Shown: piece after piece, positions 7,116 to 13,454 of the stretch
Layout of the letters: every line of letters begins with the position of its first letter
Position numbering within the stretch: the first letter of the stretch is position 1
From: JALHMQ01 sp964616395
GTDB lineage: Bacteria > Pseudomonadota > Gammaproteobacteria > Burkholderiales > Burkholderiaceae_F
NCBI GenBank assembly: GCA_964616395.1
Contig: CAZTUT010000060.1
Coordinates: forward strand, 1-16,503
Length of the DNA stretch: 16,503 nucleotides
Direction of reading: 5' to 3'
Program-made: the position numbers and the translations under genes
The notes under the pieces: generated by a model
What the model was told of the DNA's origin: nothing
The model's database searches: none
What the model saw: only the letters and a program-made list of their open reading frames with translations

Positions 7116-7622
7116 ATGGGCAAGTCGGAAAAGAAGGCAGGGCCACTGGCCGCACCGGCAATCGACATCGGCATCGGCGACAAGGATCGCGAGAAGATCG
7201 TGGCCAGCCTGTCGCGCGTGCTGGCCGACAGCTACACGCTGTACCTGCAGACCCACAATTTCCACTGGAACGTCGAAGGGCCGATGTTCAACACGCTGCA
7301 CCTGATGTTCATGGAGCAGTACACGGAACTGTGGACTGCGCTCGATGCGATCGCCGAGCGCATCCGCTCGCTCGGCTACCCGGCCCCCGGCACCTATCGT
7401 GAGTTTGCGCGGCTGTCGTCGATCAAGGAGACCGACGGCGTGCCGGCAGCGCTCGACATGGTCCGTCTGCTGGTGGCCGGACACGAAGCAGTGACGCGAA
7501 CGCTGCGTGCAGCCTTCCCTGCGGCCGAAAAGGGGGGCGACGAGGCCACCGTGGACCTGCTGACGCAGCGACTGCAGGTCCATGAGAAGACCGCGTGGAT
7601 GCTGCGCAGCCTGCTCAAGTGA
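7116..7622 (+). CDS. dps: Dps-family ferritin-like DNA-protection protein
   Basis: 168 residues. Dps forms a dodecamer that binds DNA and oxidises and stores iron with peroxide, protecting DNA during stress. The inter-subunit ferroxidase motif is visible: His50 (THNFHWNVEG), His62, and Asp77/Glu81 (LDAIAERI), with the family spacing; position 66, often acidic, is Met followed by Glu67. The N-terminal tail is Lys-rich (MGKSEKKAG), as in forms that bind DNA through the tail. The start at 7116 is set by AGAGGAG, six bases upstream; the frame stays open further upstream to 6912, but that part overlaps oxyR. It has its own promoter and follows oxyR, so it is probably part of the peroxide response. 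Confidence 0.93.
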   Translation: MGKSEKKAGPLAAPAIDIGIGDKDREKIVASLSRVLADSYTLYLQTHNFHWNVEGPMFNTLHLMFMEQYTELWTALDAIAERIRSLGYPAPGTYREFARLSSIKETDGVPAALDMVRLLVAGHEAVTRTLRAAFPAAEKGGDEATVDLLTQRLQVHEKTAWMLRSLLK

Positions 7623-7627
7623 GCGGG

Positions 7628-7654
7628 CGCGTCAGCGCGTGACGCGGCTGTTTT
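7628..7654 (+). terminator. Probable intrinsic terminator after dps
   Basis: Perfect 7-bp stem, CGCGTCA (7628-7634) and TGACGCG (7640-7646), with a 5-base loop, begins five bases after the dps stop. A TTTT run follows at 7651-7654 after a short GCTG spacer, which is slightly longer than ideal. Confidence 0.55.
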
Positions 7655-7712
7655 GACGGCGCGGTGCCGGCAAACGCAAGACGGGCGGAACGCAGGCGGT
7701 TGGCGGGCGGAC

Positions 7713-7736
7713 GGCAGGCGGCGAATGCTGCCTGCC
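7713..7736. other. Hairpin between the convergent dps and tauE-like genes
   Basis: Arms GGCAGGCGGC (7713-7722) and GCTGCCTGCC (7727-7736) pair over 10 bp, with one G-T, around a GAAT tetraloop. It sits 18 bases from the end of the leftward TauE/SafE gene. There is no T-run on either strand, so it may be a transcript-end stabiliser or a Rho-assisted stop for either gene. Confidence 0.45.
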
Positions 7737-7754
7737 CCATTGCAGCCTCGGCCG

Positions 7755-8564
7755 TCAGTGGCTCAGTACCTTGTACAGCATGAAGCCCGCCAGCCCGTAC
7801 AGCAGGAAGGCGAACCAGCGCTTCAGCCGCACCACATCGGTGGCGTGCGCGACCTTCACACCGAGCGGCGCGAACATCACGCTGGCGGCGCTCACGACCA
7901 GCAGTGCCGGCAGGTACACGAACCCGGCGAACTGCCACGTCGGCGGCCCGAGTTCACGCCAGCCGGCGATCACATAGCCGATCGTTCCTGCGACCGCGAT
8001 GGGAAACCCCAGCGCGGCGGACGTGCCGACCGCCTTTTGCATGGCGATGTTGCACCAGACCATGAACGGGATCGAGACGAAGCCGCCGCCGGCGCCAACG
8101 AAGCTCGACAGCAGCCCGATCACGCCGCCCATGCCGACCATGCCGGCCGTGCCGGGCAGTTCGCGGCTGGGCTTGGGCTTGCGATTGCGCAGCATCTGGG
8201 TGGCCGAGAAGCCGACGAAGGCAACGAACAGCAGCGTCAGCAGCGTGGTCGGCATGGCCGCGGCGATCTGCGCGCCGATCAGCGAGCCGGCGAGGATGCC
8301 GGGTGCCAGCGCGCGCACGGCGGGCCACAGCACCGAGCCGCGCTGGTGATGCGCGCGTACCGACGAGATCGACGTGAACATGATGCTCGCCAGCGAGGTG
8401 GCGATCGCCATATGCACCGCGTGCTCGATCGGCACCTTCTGCGCGGTCAGGAACACGGTCATGAAGGGCACCATCAGCATGCCGCCGCCGACGCCGAACA
8501 GGCCGGCGAGAAAGCCGATGCCGGAGCCCAGGATCAGTAGCCCGCCCAGCTCGACCAGTGTCAT
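7755..8564 (-). CDS. TauE/SafE family anion permease (sulfite-exporter-like)
   Basis: 269 residues with about eight membrane segments in two related halves. The two family hallmarks are visible: GFLAGLFGVGGGMLMVPF near residues 17-34, and GLLSSFVGAGGGFVSIPFMV in the second half at about 150-170. Members move sulfite, sulfoacetate or other organic anions across the inner membrane; the substrate here cannot be told. Its ATG (8564-8562) follows the EVE-gene stop with one base between (TGACATG), which strongly suggests translational coupling in an operon with that gene. It converges on dps. Confidence 0.88.
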   Translation of the reverse strand: MTLVELGGLLILGSGIGFLAGLFGVGGGMLMVPFMTVFLTAQKVPIEHAVHMAIATSLASIMFTSISSVRAHHQRGSVLWPAVRALAPGILAGSLIGAQIAAAMPTTLLTLLFVAFVGFSATQMLRNRKPKPSRELPGTAGMVGMGGVIGLLSSFVGAGGGFVSIPFMVWCNIAMQKAVGTSAALGFPIAVAGTIGYVIAGWRELGPPTWQFAGFVYLPALLVVSAASVMFAPLGVKVAHATDVVRLKRWFAFLLYGLAGFMLYKVLSH

Positions 8565-8565
8565 G

Positions 8566-9129
8566 TCAGGCGGATGCCTTCAGAAGTCGCGCGGTGATGA
8601 AGCGCCACTGCGCGGCCGTGACCGGCGTGATCGACAGCCGGTTGCCGCGCCGAAGGATCAGCAGGTCTTCCAGTTCGGGGTGTTGGCGCAGCTCGGCGAT
8701 GCCGATCAGGCGCGTCTTGCGCAGCGCGCGAATGTCAACGTGGATCCAGCGCGGCGCCTCGGGCCGCGCGGCCGTGTCGTGGTACTTGCTTTGCGGGTCG
8801 AACTGGGTGGCATCGGGGTAGGCCGGGCTCGCCACCTCGGCCAGCCCGGCAATGCCCGGCTCGGCGCAACTCGAGTGATAGAACAGCACGCCATCGCCGG
8901 GGGCCATCTGGTCGCGCATGAAGTTGCGCGCCTGATAGTTGCGCACGCCGGTCCAGGGCACGGTGGCNNNNNNNNNNTCAACATCGCCAACGGCTCAGAC
9001 GGCGGCGGCCAAACCACCGCTGATCAGCTTCCAGGGCACGGTGGCGCCGGGAGCCGCGAGCGCGTCGTCGATCGAGCACTCCGACGGCTCGGACTTCATC
9101 AACCAGTAGTGCGTGCTGCGAGAGACCAT
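8566..9129 (-). CDS. EVE-domain protein, interrupted by an assembly gap
   Basis: EVE domains share the PUA/YTH-like fold and are thought to bind modified bases or RNA. The N-terminal part reads from ATG 9129: MVSRSTHYWLMKSEPSE, then SIDDALAAPGATVPW, where W33 is at 9033-9031. The C-terminal part resumes on the other side of the N run as VPWTGVRNYQARNFMRDQM and ends at 8566. The 16-base sequence encoding this VPW junction is present on both sides of the gap. Merging the two copies gives one uninterrupted 161-residue EVE protein of normal length. As assembled, the right-hand part meets a stop in the intervening DNA. No Shine-Dalgarno precedes ATG 9129, and a terminator hairpin ends four bases before it. 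A TauE/SafE gene follows immediately. Confidence 0.85.
8952..9045. repeat. 16-bp direct repeat flanking the scaffold gap
   Basis: TCCAGGGCACGGTGGC occurs at 8952-8967, directly before the N run, and again at 9030-9045. The DNA between them (10 N plus 52 bases) interrupts the EVE reading frame. The pattern is what is expected when two contig ends that overlap by 16 bases are scaffolded without being merged. Confidence 0.85.
8968..8977. other. Assembly gap (10 N)
   Basis: Ten undetermined bases. Ten is a typical placeholder length and need not reflect a real distance. The 52 bases on its right (8978-9029) do not belong to the EVE gene and match nothing I recognise. Confidence 0.95.
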
Positions 9130-9132
9130 GTG

Positions 9133-9161
9133 AAAAGGGGCGCCGCGTTCTCGCGCGCCCC
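9133..9161 (-). terminator. Intrinsic terminator of 6S RNA, abutting the EVE start
   Basis: On the minus strand GGGGCGC (9161-9155) pairs with GCGCCCC (9143-9137), with extra GC pairs inside the loop, and is followed directly by TTTT (9136-9133). This is a textbook Rho-independent terminator. The EVE ATG begins at 9129, only three bases after the T-run. Confidence 0.8.
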
Positions 9162-9162
9162 G

Positions 9163-9348
9163 CGAAAGAGTGCCCCGCCTGTGCCGCCCGGCCCGATGTC
9201 CTGAACCATCGGTTCAGGGTGGTCGTTGTCCGCAACGCTTAGGTTCAGCAGACGCGTGCCGATCGCACTACGCAGCGAGCTCAACGACCTTGCGCAAAGC
9301 GCATAGGTTCAAGGAACGAAAGGGCCTTTGCGCGAACACCGCAGGGAG
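9163..9348 (-). ncRNA. ssrS: 6S RNA (SsrS)
   Basis: 6S RNA binds the sigma70 RNA polymerase holoenzyme by mimicking an open promoter. It is identified by position, between zapA and a downstream gene on the same strand as in the E. coli zapA-ssrS-ygfA locus, and by sequence. The 5' part has CCCTGCGGTGTTCGC, comparable to CTGAGATGTTCGC of E. coli. The 3' part has the conserved hairpin CCTGAACC...GGTTCAGG (minus strand 9218-9200), followed by GGGCGGCAC. The ends pair (CCCTG 9346-9342 with CGGGG 9177-9173, and GTGTT with GGCAC) to form the closing stem. A -10 box TACAAT at 9359-9354 places the start near 9347. The 3' end is approximate, near 9163-9170. Confidence 0.85.
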
Positions 9349-9353
9349 CGTGG

Positions 9354-9359
9354 ATTGTA
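9354..9359 (-). promoter_or_regulatory. -10 box of the 6S RNA promoter
   Basis: TACAAT on the minus strand, seven bases before the predicted 5' end of 6S RNA. The -35 region is weak at 17-base spacing; the nearest good match, TTGCAG at 9386-9381, would need a 21-base spacer. Confidence 0.6.
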
Positions 9360-9394
9360 GCCGCCGGGGGGTGGCAGCGCCTGCAAAGCAGGTG

Positions 9395-9718
9395 TCAGAA
9401 CAGCTTTTCCTGCGGCGCCAGGATTTCGTCGGCAAGCTTGTTCAGCTCGCGAATGCGCCGCCGCGCCTCGCCAATGGCCGAGCCGTCCGTGGCGCGCGCG
9501 GTCAGCAGTTCCTGCGCGACCTGCATCGCGGCCAGCACTGCGATGCGGTCGGCGCCCATCACCTTGCCGTTGTCGCGGATCGCGCACATCTTCTGGTCGA
9601 TGTAGCGCGCGCAGGCCAGCAGGTCCGCCTTTTCTTCCGGCGTGCAGGCGAGCAGGTACTCGCGGCCCATCACGTTGACGGCGACCTGCTCGACAGGGCT
9701 GGCCGGCTGATTGCTCAT
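9395..9718 (-). CDS. zapA: Cell division protein ZapA
   Basis: ZapA binds FtsZ and bundles its filaments in the division ring at midcell. The protein is 107 residues from ATG 9718. The N-terminal VAVNVMGREYLLACTPEEKA is the family's beta-sheet head, followed by the long helix with DRIAVLAAMQVAQELL that forms the dimer/tetramer coiled coil. I prefer the ATG at 9718 over that at 9724 because the GAGG motif is eight bases from the former but only two from the latter. It lies 57 bases after zapB on the same strand and directly before 6S RNA, the usual order in this group. Confidence 0.92.
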   Translation of the reverse strand: MSNQPASPVEQVAVNVMGREYLLACTPEEKADLLACARYIDQKMCAIRDNGKVMGADRIAVLAAMQVAQELLTARATDGSAIGEARRRIRELNKLADEILAPQEKLF

Positions 9719-9775
9719 CGTCATGTCCTCTGCCCTCGGGGGCGCTTCAACGCGTGGTGGCTGCGCTGCGCGCGA

Positions 9776-9991
9776 TCAACCGGCGCGCTCGGATCCATCG
9801 GCGGCCGGCAGTCGCGCCAGCAATGCGTCGATCCGCTGCAACGCGGAGCCCATGCGCGCCTGCAGGCCACTGGCCTCGCTCTGCGAGGTGGCCAGTTGCT
9901 GGCGCAACTGCTGGTTCTCCTCGCGCAGATGCATCACGCGCGAACGCAGTTCCGCGAGCTTGGAGTGCAGCGCTTCAAGATCCTCGATCAT
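9776..9991 (-). CDS. zapB: ZapB-like coiled-coil protein
   Basis: 71 residues, almost entirely one predicted coiled coil with leucine heptads (LEALHSKLAELRSRVMHLRE followed by ENQQLRQQLA). ZapB is a small coiled-coil division factor that binds ZapA and links the Z ring to the nucleoid terminus. Assignment rests on size, coiled-coil character and position directly upstream of zapA; the sequence itself is low in diagnostic motifs. No Shine-Dalgarno is present, but TACGAT lies exactly seven bases before the ATG, suggesting a leaderless message that probably continues into zapA. It is divergent from the B12 riboswitch. Confidence 0.75.
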   Translation of the reverse strand: MIEDLEALHSKLAELRSRVMHLREENQQLRQQLATSQSEASGLQARMGSALQRIDALLARLPAADGSERAG

Positions 9992-9998
9992 GCGCGAA

Positions 9999-10004
9999 AT
10001 CGTA
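9999..10004 (-). promoter_or_regulatory. Candidate -10 box of zapB
   Basis: TACGAT on the minus strand (10004-9999) is followed by exactly seven bases and then the zapB ATG at 9991. A convincing -35 box at 16-18 bases is not visible. Confidence 0.45.
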
Positions 10005-10067
10005 TCACCGCGGCCGTCGGGCGCCCGGACTTGGCCTGCATCAATCGTTCGTTGTGGGCGCCGCTGC

Positions 10068-10073
10068 TAGTAT
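10068..10073 (+). promoter_or_regulatory. Candidate -10 box for the riboswitch-btuBCD transcript
   Basis: TAGTAT lies about 20 bases before the predicted start of the cobalamin aptamer. The -35 region is poor. Spacing to the aptamer is reasonable for a riboswitch leader. Confidence 0.4.
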
Positions 10074-10095
10074 TCCCGTGTCCTTGGTGTCGTGG

Positions 10096-10315
10096 GGTCC
10101 CTGCTGGGCCGCCACGGTGAAACGGGAAACAGGAGCGCGGCGGATGGGAGAGAGCCGCCGAGCGAACCTGTGCTGCCCCCGCAACGGTAAGCAGTCGTCG
10201 CGCCGACAACACGCAGAACGGCGCGGCCGCTTTCGCAGCAGCCACTGCAATCGTTCCCGAACGATTGCGGGAAGGCGCGAAGGTCGCACTGCAGCCCGGA
10301 GACCGGCCAGGGGTC
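10096..10315 (+). ncRNA. Cobalamin (adenosylcobalamin) riboswitch aptamer
   Basis: The leader of btuB carries the hallmarks of the cobalamin riboswitch. The 5' element GGTGAAACGGGAAACAGG is at 10116-10133. The B12 box GCTGCCCCCGCAACGGTAAG is at 10172-10191. The 3' element GCCCGGAGACCGGCC is at 10294-10308. CCCTG (10099-10103) can pair with CAGGG (10308-10312) to close P1. A perfect 10-bp hairpin (10247-10256 with 10259-10268) lengthens the peripheral region. Binding of a B12 coenzyme is expected to lower btuBCD expression. The 175 bases to the btuB ATG hold the expression platform. Confidence 0.93.
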
Positions 10316-10424
10316 CGAGACGCGCTGCCTGAAGTGGCGGCGCATCGGTCGTGGACGGGTCACGGGGCGTGGCGGTCGTCGACGGTCGGCATGCCAGTTC
10401 ATGGCGCGGGCCGTCCTCGCGAAT

Positions 10425-10482
10425 CCTCATCCCTGTCCGTCCGGTCGTTTTTTGCCGGCGGTGGGCCGGCGGGATCGGGAGG
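10425..10482 (+). promoter_or_regulatory. Candidate Shine-Dalgarno-masking helix of the btuB leader
   Basis: CCTCATCCC (10425-10433) can pair with GGGAT (10471-10475) and GAGG (10479-10482) with a 3-base bulge. This would cover the btuB ribosome-binding site GGGAGG (10477-10482), seven bases before the ATG. A GCCGGC/GCCGGC hairpin (10454-10470) fits inside the loop. This would be a translational off-switch; the competing on-state structure was not worked out. Confidence 0.4.
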
Positions 10483-10489
10483 TTTCCAG

Positions 10490-12406
10490 ATGGTTTGTTC
10501 CGTGTTGCCGCGTCCGCGGCCGTTGCGGGTCGTGCTGACATTGTCAGCGGCGACCTGCGTCCTTTCCACCTCGGTGCTGGCGCAGCCGGCATCGCTCGCG
10601 CCCGTGGTGATCAGCGGCGCCCGGGTCGAGCAGAAGCTTGACGAGGCGCTGGCGCCGGTCACGGTGCTCACGCGCGCCGATCTCGAGCGCGTGCAGGCCA
10701 CCGAACTGGTCGAACTGCTGGGCCGGCAGACCGGACTGCAATTCGTGCGAAGCGGCGGCCCCGGCAGCCAGACCTCGGTGTTCGCGCGCGGCGCCGGCAG
10801 CGGACAACTGCTGGTGCTGATCGACGGCATGCGGCTGAACACCGCGACCGGCGGCTTTGCCGCGCTCGGCGGCATCAGTGTCGACACCATCGATCGCATC
10901 GAGATCGTGCGCGGCAACCTGTCGAGCCTGTACGGCTCCGAGGCCGTCGGTGGCGTGATCCAGATCTTCACGCGCGGCGCTACGCAGGGCAACGAGGTTG
11001 TGGTGAGTGCCGAGGCGGGCAGCGGCTCGACCGCCGGCGGCAGCCTCAGCGCCAGCCGGGCCTTCGGGCAGACGCGGCTGTCGGCCACCGCCGCCGCGCG
11101 CCGCAGCGAGCCGTTCTCGGCGATCGATACCGCGCAGATCGTGCCGGGGCCGTTCGCGCCCGGCGCCAACGCCGATCTCGACGGCAACCGCCAGCGCAGC
11201 GGCGTACTGCGGATCCAGCAGCGGCTGGGCGACGCCACGTCGATCGGACTGTCGGCCTGGGCGCAGCGCAACCGAACGGACTTCGACTCGACCGCCGACG
11301 GTCCGGCGGCCACGCAAAGCGAGGAGGCCCGCACCGATGCGTGGCGCCTGCAGGCGCGGCACAAGCTGACCGATGTCTGGACCCTGAGGCTGCTGGCGGG
11401 CGAGACCGCCGAACACAGCACCAATCGCAGCAGCGAACCGTTCTCGTTCAACAACGGCACGTTCAGTGCCCGCAATCGCGATGCGCAGGCCGAGCTCGAT
11501 GCGCGGCTGGCCGATACCGTGACTGCGCAGCTTGGCGCCGAGTACCTCGACCAGCGCGGCGGCTCCACCGGCTACGACCCGACCTTCAGCAACGTCTACA
11601 CGCGTTTCACGCGCAATGCCAGTTCGCTGCGCTTTGGCGTCACCGGCCGCACGCAAGGCGAGGGCCGGCATCAGGTGCAGATCAATGTCCGTCATGACGA
11701 CTACTCCGATGTCGGCAGCGCCGACACCTGGCTGGTTGCCTACGGCTATGCGCTGACGCCGAGGCTGCGCGCCACGCTGCAGGCCTCCACCGCGTTTCGC
11801 GCGCCCAGCTTCAACGACCTGTACTACCCGTTCTACGGCAACCCGTCGCTCAAGCCCGAGCGCGCGCGCAGCGAGGAGGCGGGGTTGCGCTACGCGAACG
11901 CCGAGCAGGGGGCGCGTGCCGCGCTGTCGGTCTACCGCAGTCGCACGCGCGACCTGGTGCAGTACAACGCCGCCACCTTCCAGGCCGAGAACATCGCGCG
12001 CGCCCGCGTCGAGGGCGTCGAACTGTCGGCCGCACTGCGGCGCGGCGCCTGGCAGGTCGAGGGCAACGCCAACTGGCTCAGGACCGAAGACGAGGCCACC
12101 GGCCAGCGCCTGGTGCGGCGCGCGCCGCGCAGCTTCAACCTCGGCCTGTTCCACGACAGCGGCACGCTGCGGATCGGTGGCGAGGCGTCCTGGGTGGCCG
12201 CACGCGATGACTTCGACGTCAACACATTCACCCGCAAGGCCCTGCCGGCCTACACGCTGCTGCGCGCGGTCGCGCAGTGGCGCGTCACGCCGGCACTGTC
12301 GCTGACGCTGCGCGCCGAGAACCTGCTCGACGAGAAGTACACGCTGGTCGATGGCTACAACACCTGGGGTCGCTCCGTGTTCGGCGGCGTCCAGTGGCGG
12401 ATGTAG
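10490..12406 (+). CDS. btuB: TonB-dependent outer-membrane cobalamin receptor BtuB
   Basis: 638 residues. A signal peptide is followed by probable cleavage after Ala31 (STSVLA/QPAS). The TonB-box-like APVVISGARV comes next, then the plug domain (VELLGRQTGLQFVRSGGPGS, LVLIDGMRLN, IDRIEIVRGNLSSLYGSEAV, GGVIQIFTRG) and a 22-strand-type barrel ending in YTLVDGYNTWGRSVFGGVQW. The DGYNTxGRS ending resembles BtuB. It imports B12 or related corrinoids across the outer membrane using TonB energy; the upstream cobalamin riboswitch and downstream BtuCD support this substrate. The start at 10490 is set by GGGAGG seven bases upstream; the frame is open back to 10265, but that part is riboswitch. The C-terminal residue is Met rather than the usual aromatic. 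Confidence 0.92.
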   Translation: MVCSVLPRPRPLRVVLTLSAATCVLSTSVLAQPASLAPVVISGARVEQKLDEALAPVTVLTRADLERVQATELVELLGRQTGLQFVRSGGPGSQTSVFARGAGSGQLLVLIDGMRLNTATGGFAALGGISVDTIDRIEIVRGNLSSLYGSEAVGGVIQIFTRGATQGNEVVVSAEAGSGSTAGGSLSASRAFGQTRLSATAAARRSEPFSAIDTAQIVPGPFAPGANADLDGNRQRSGVLRIQQRLGDATSIGLSAWAQRNRTDFDSTADGPAATQSEEARTDAWRLQARHKLTDVWTLRLLAGETAEHSTNRSSEPFSFNNGTFSARNRDAQAELDARLADTVTAQLGAEYLDQRGGSTGYDPTFSNVYTRFTRNASSLRFGVTGRTQGEGRHQVQINVRHDDYSDVGSADTWLVAYGYALTPRLRATLQASTAFRAPSFNDLYYPFYGNPSLKPERARSEEAGLRYANAEQGARAALSVYRSRTRDLVQYNAATFQAENIARARVEGVELSAALRRGAWQVEGNANWLRTEDEATGQRLVRRAPRSFNLGLFHDSGTLRIGGEASWVAARDDFDVNTFTRKALPAYTLLRAVAQWRVTPALSLTLRAENLLDEKYTLVDGYNTWGRSVFGGVQWRM

Positions 12407-12420
12407 CCGGCGGCTTGCGC

Positions 12421-13440
12421 ATGGCCGCGATGCGACCCGCCAGCGATCCGCGCGCGCGCCGCGCGCTGGTCGCGCTGCTGCTGGCAGCGGTGGTGGCGCT
12501 GCTGGCGGCGCTGTCGATCGGCAGCGTAGCGGTGCCGATCGACCGGCTGCTGGCGGCACTGGCGGGCAACGCCGATCCGCTGGCGTCCTCGGTCTTGCAG
12601 GTGCGACTGCCGCGCGCGCTCAGCGCCTTCGCGGTCGGCGCGCTGCTTGGCCTGTCCGGCGCGATCCTGCAGGCCTTGCTGCGTAATCCGCTGGCCGACC
12701 CCTACGTGCTGGGCCTGTCCGGCGGCGCCGCGGTGGCGGCGCTGGGCGCGATGGCGCTCGGTGCGTCGCTGTTCTGGATGCAGGTGGCCAGCGCCGCCGG
12801 CGCGCTGGCGGCGCTGGCGCTGCTTTTCGTGCTCGCGCACCGCGCGCTGTACCTGCGCGATGCGCTGCGCGGTGACGAGGCCACCACGCGCGTGCTGCTG
12901 ACCGGCGTGATGATCGCGGCGTTCTGCACGGCGCTGCTGTCGGTCATCCTGACGCTCGCCCCGGATGCGCAGTTGCGCAGCATGATGTTCTGGCTGCTGG
13001 GCGATCTGGGCGGCGCGACCGATCTGACGCATGCGCTGGCTGCGCTCGCTGTGCTGGTGTTGGTGCTGTGGTTGGCGCGGGCGCAAGCGCGGGCGCTGAA
13101 CCTGATGCTGCGCGGCGACGCGCAGGCGGTCACGCAGGGCGTGGACGTGGCGCAGCGCCGCCGGCTGCTGGTCGTGCTGGCAGCACTGGCCACCGGAACT
13201 GCCGTGATGCTGGCGGGTGCGGTCGGATTCGTCGGCTTCGTGGTCCCGCATCTGCTGCGGCTGGCGATCGGCAACGATCAGCGCTTCCTGCTGCCGGCGG
13301 CTGCGCTCGCCGGCGGCCTGATGGTGCTTGCCGCCGATACCGCCGCGCGCAGCCTGTTCGCGCCGATTCAGTTGCCGGTCGGCGTGGTGACCGCGCTGAT
13401 CGGCGTGCCGGTGTTCCTGTGGCTGTTGCAGCGGCGCTGA
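12421..13440 (+). CDS. btuC: FecCD-family ABC transporter permease, BtuC-like
   Basis: 339 residues with about ten membrane helices. Family signatures are RLPRALSAFAVGALLGLSGA (residues 63-82), ALLRNPLADPYVLGLSGGAA, the cytoplasmic LLGDLGG coupling segment, and GAVGFVGFVVPHLLRLAIG. It forms the inner-membrane channel of a BtuC2D2 importer. It begins 14 bases after btuB and ends 14 bases before btuD. Specificity for B12 is inferred from the riboswitch and btuB, since the same fold also carries siderophores and haem. The start codon could be 12421 or the ATG at 12430; no strong Shine-Dalgarno was seen. Confidence 0.88.
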   Translation: MAAMRPASDPRARRALVALLLAAVVALLAALSIGSVAVPIDRLLAALAGNADPLASSVLQVRLPRALSAFAVGALLGLSGAILQALLRNPLADPYVLGLSGGAAVAALGAMALGASLFWMQVASAAGALAALALLFVLAHRALYLRDALRGDEATTRVLLTGVMIAAFCTALLSVILTLAPDAQLRSMMFWLLGDLGGATDLTHALAALAVLVLVLWLARAQARALNLMLRGDAQAVTQGVDVAQRRRLLVVLAALATGTAVMLAGAVGFVGFVVPHLLRLAIGNDQRFLLPAAALAGGLMVLAADTAARSLFAPIQLPVGVVTALIGVPVFLWLLQRR

Positions 13441-13454
13441 AGGGAAGCTGGGCG

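Noticed and set aside
7653..8540. 295-codon plus-strand frame opposite the TauE/SafE gene
   Set aside because: His/Arg/Gln/Gly-rich shadow; the minus strand encodes an obvious membrane transporter.
8978..9029. 52 bases beside the N gap as a mobile-element remnant
   Set aside because: No terminal repeats or coding match; the 16-bp repeat around it is better explained by unmerged contig ends.
10448..10453. T6 run in the btuB leader as a terminator
   Set aside because: I could not find a compact GC-rich hairpin directly before it.
10265..10489. 75-codon N-terminal extension of btuB
   Set aside because: It lies within the riboswitch and leader, and the signal peptide and GGGAGG site fix the start at 10490.
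10544..12559. 671-codon open frame on the minus strand opposite btuB
   Set aside because: Shadow of btuB; Arg/Ala-rich composition with no recognisable motif, while the plus strand has a signal peptide, plug and barrel.
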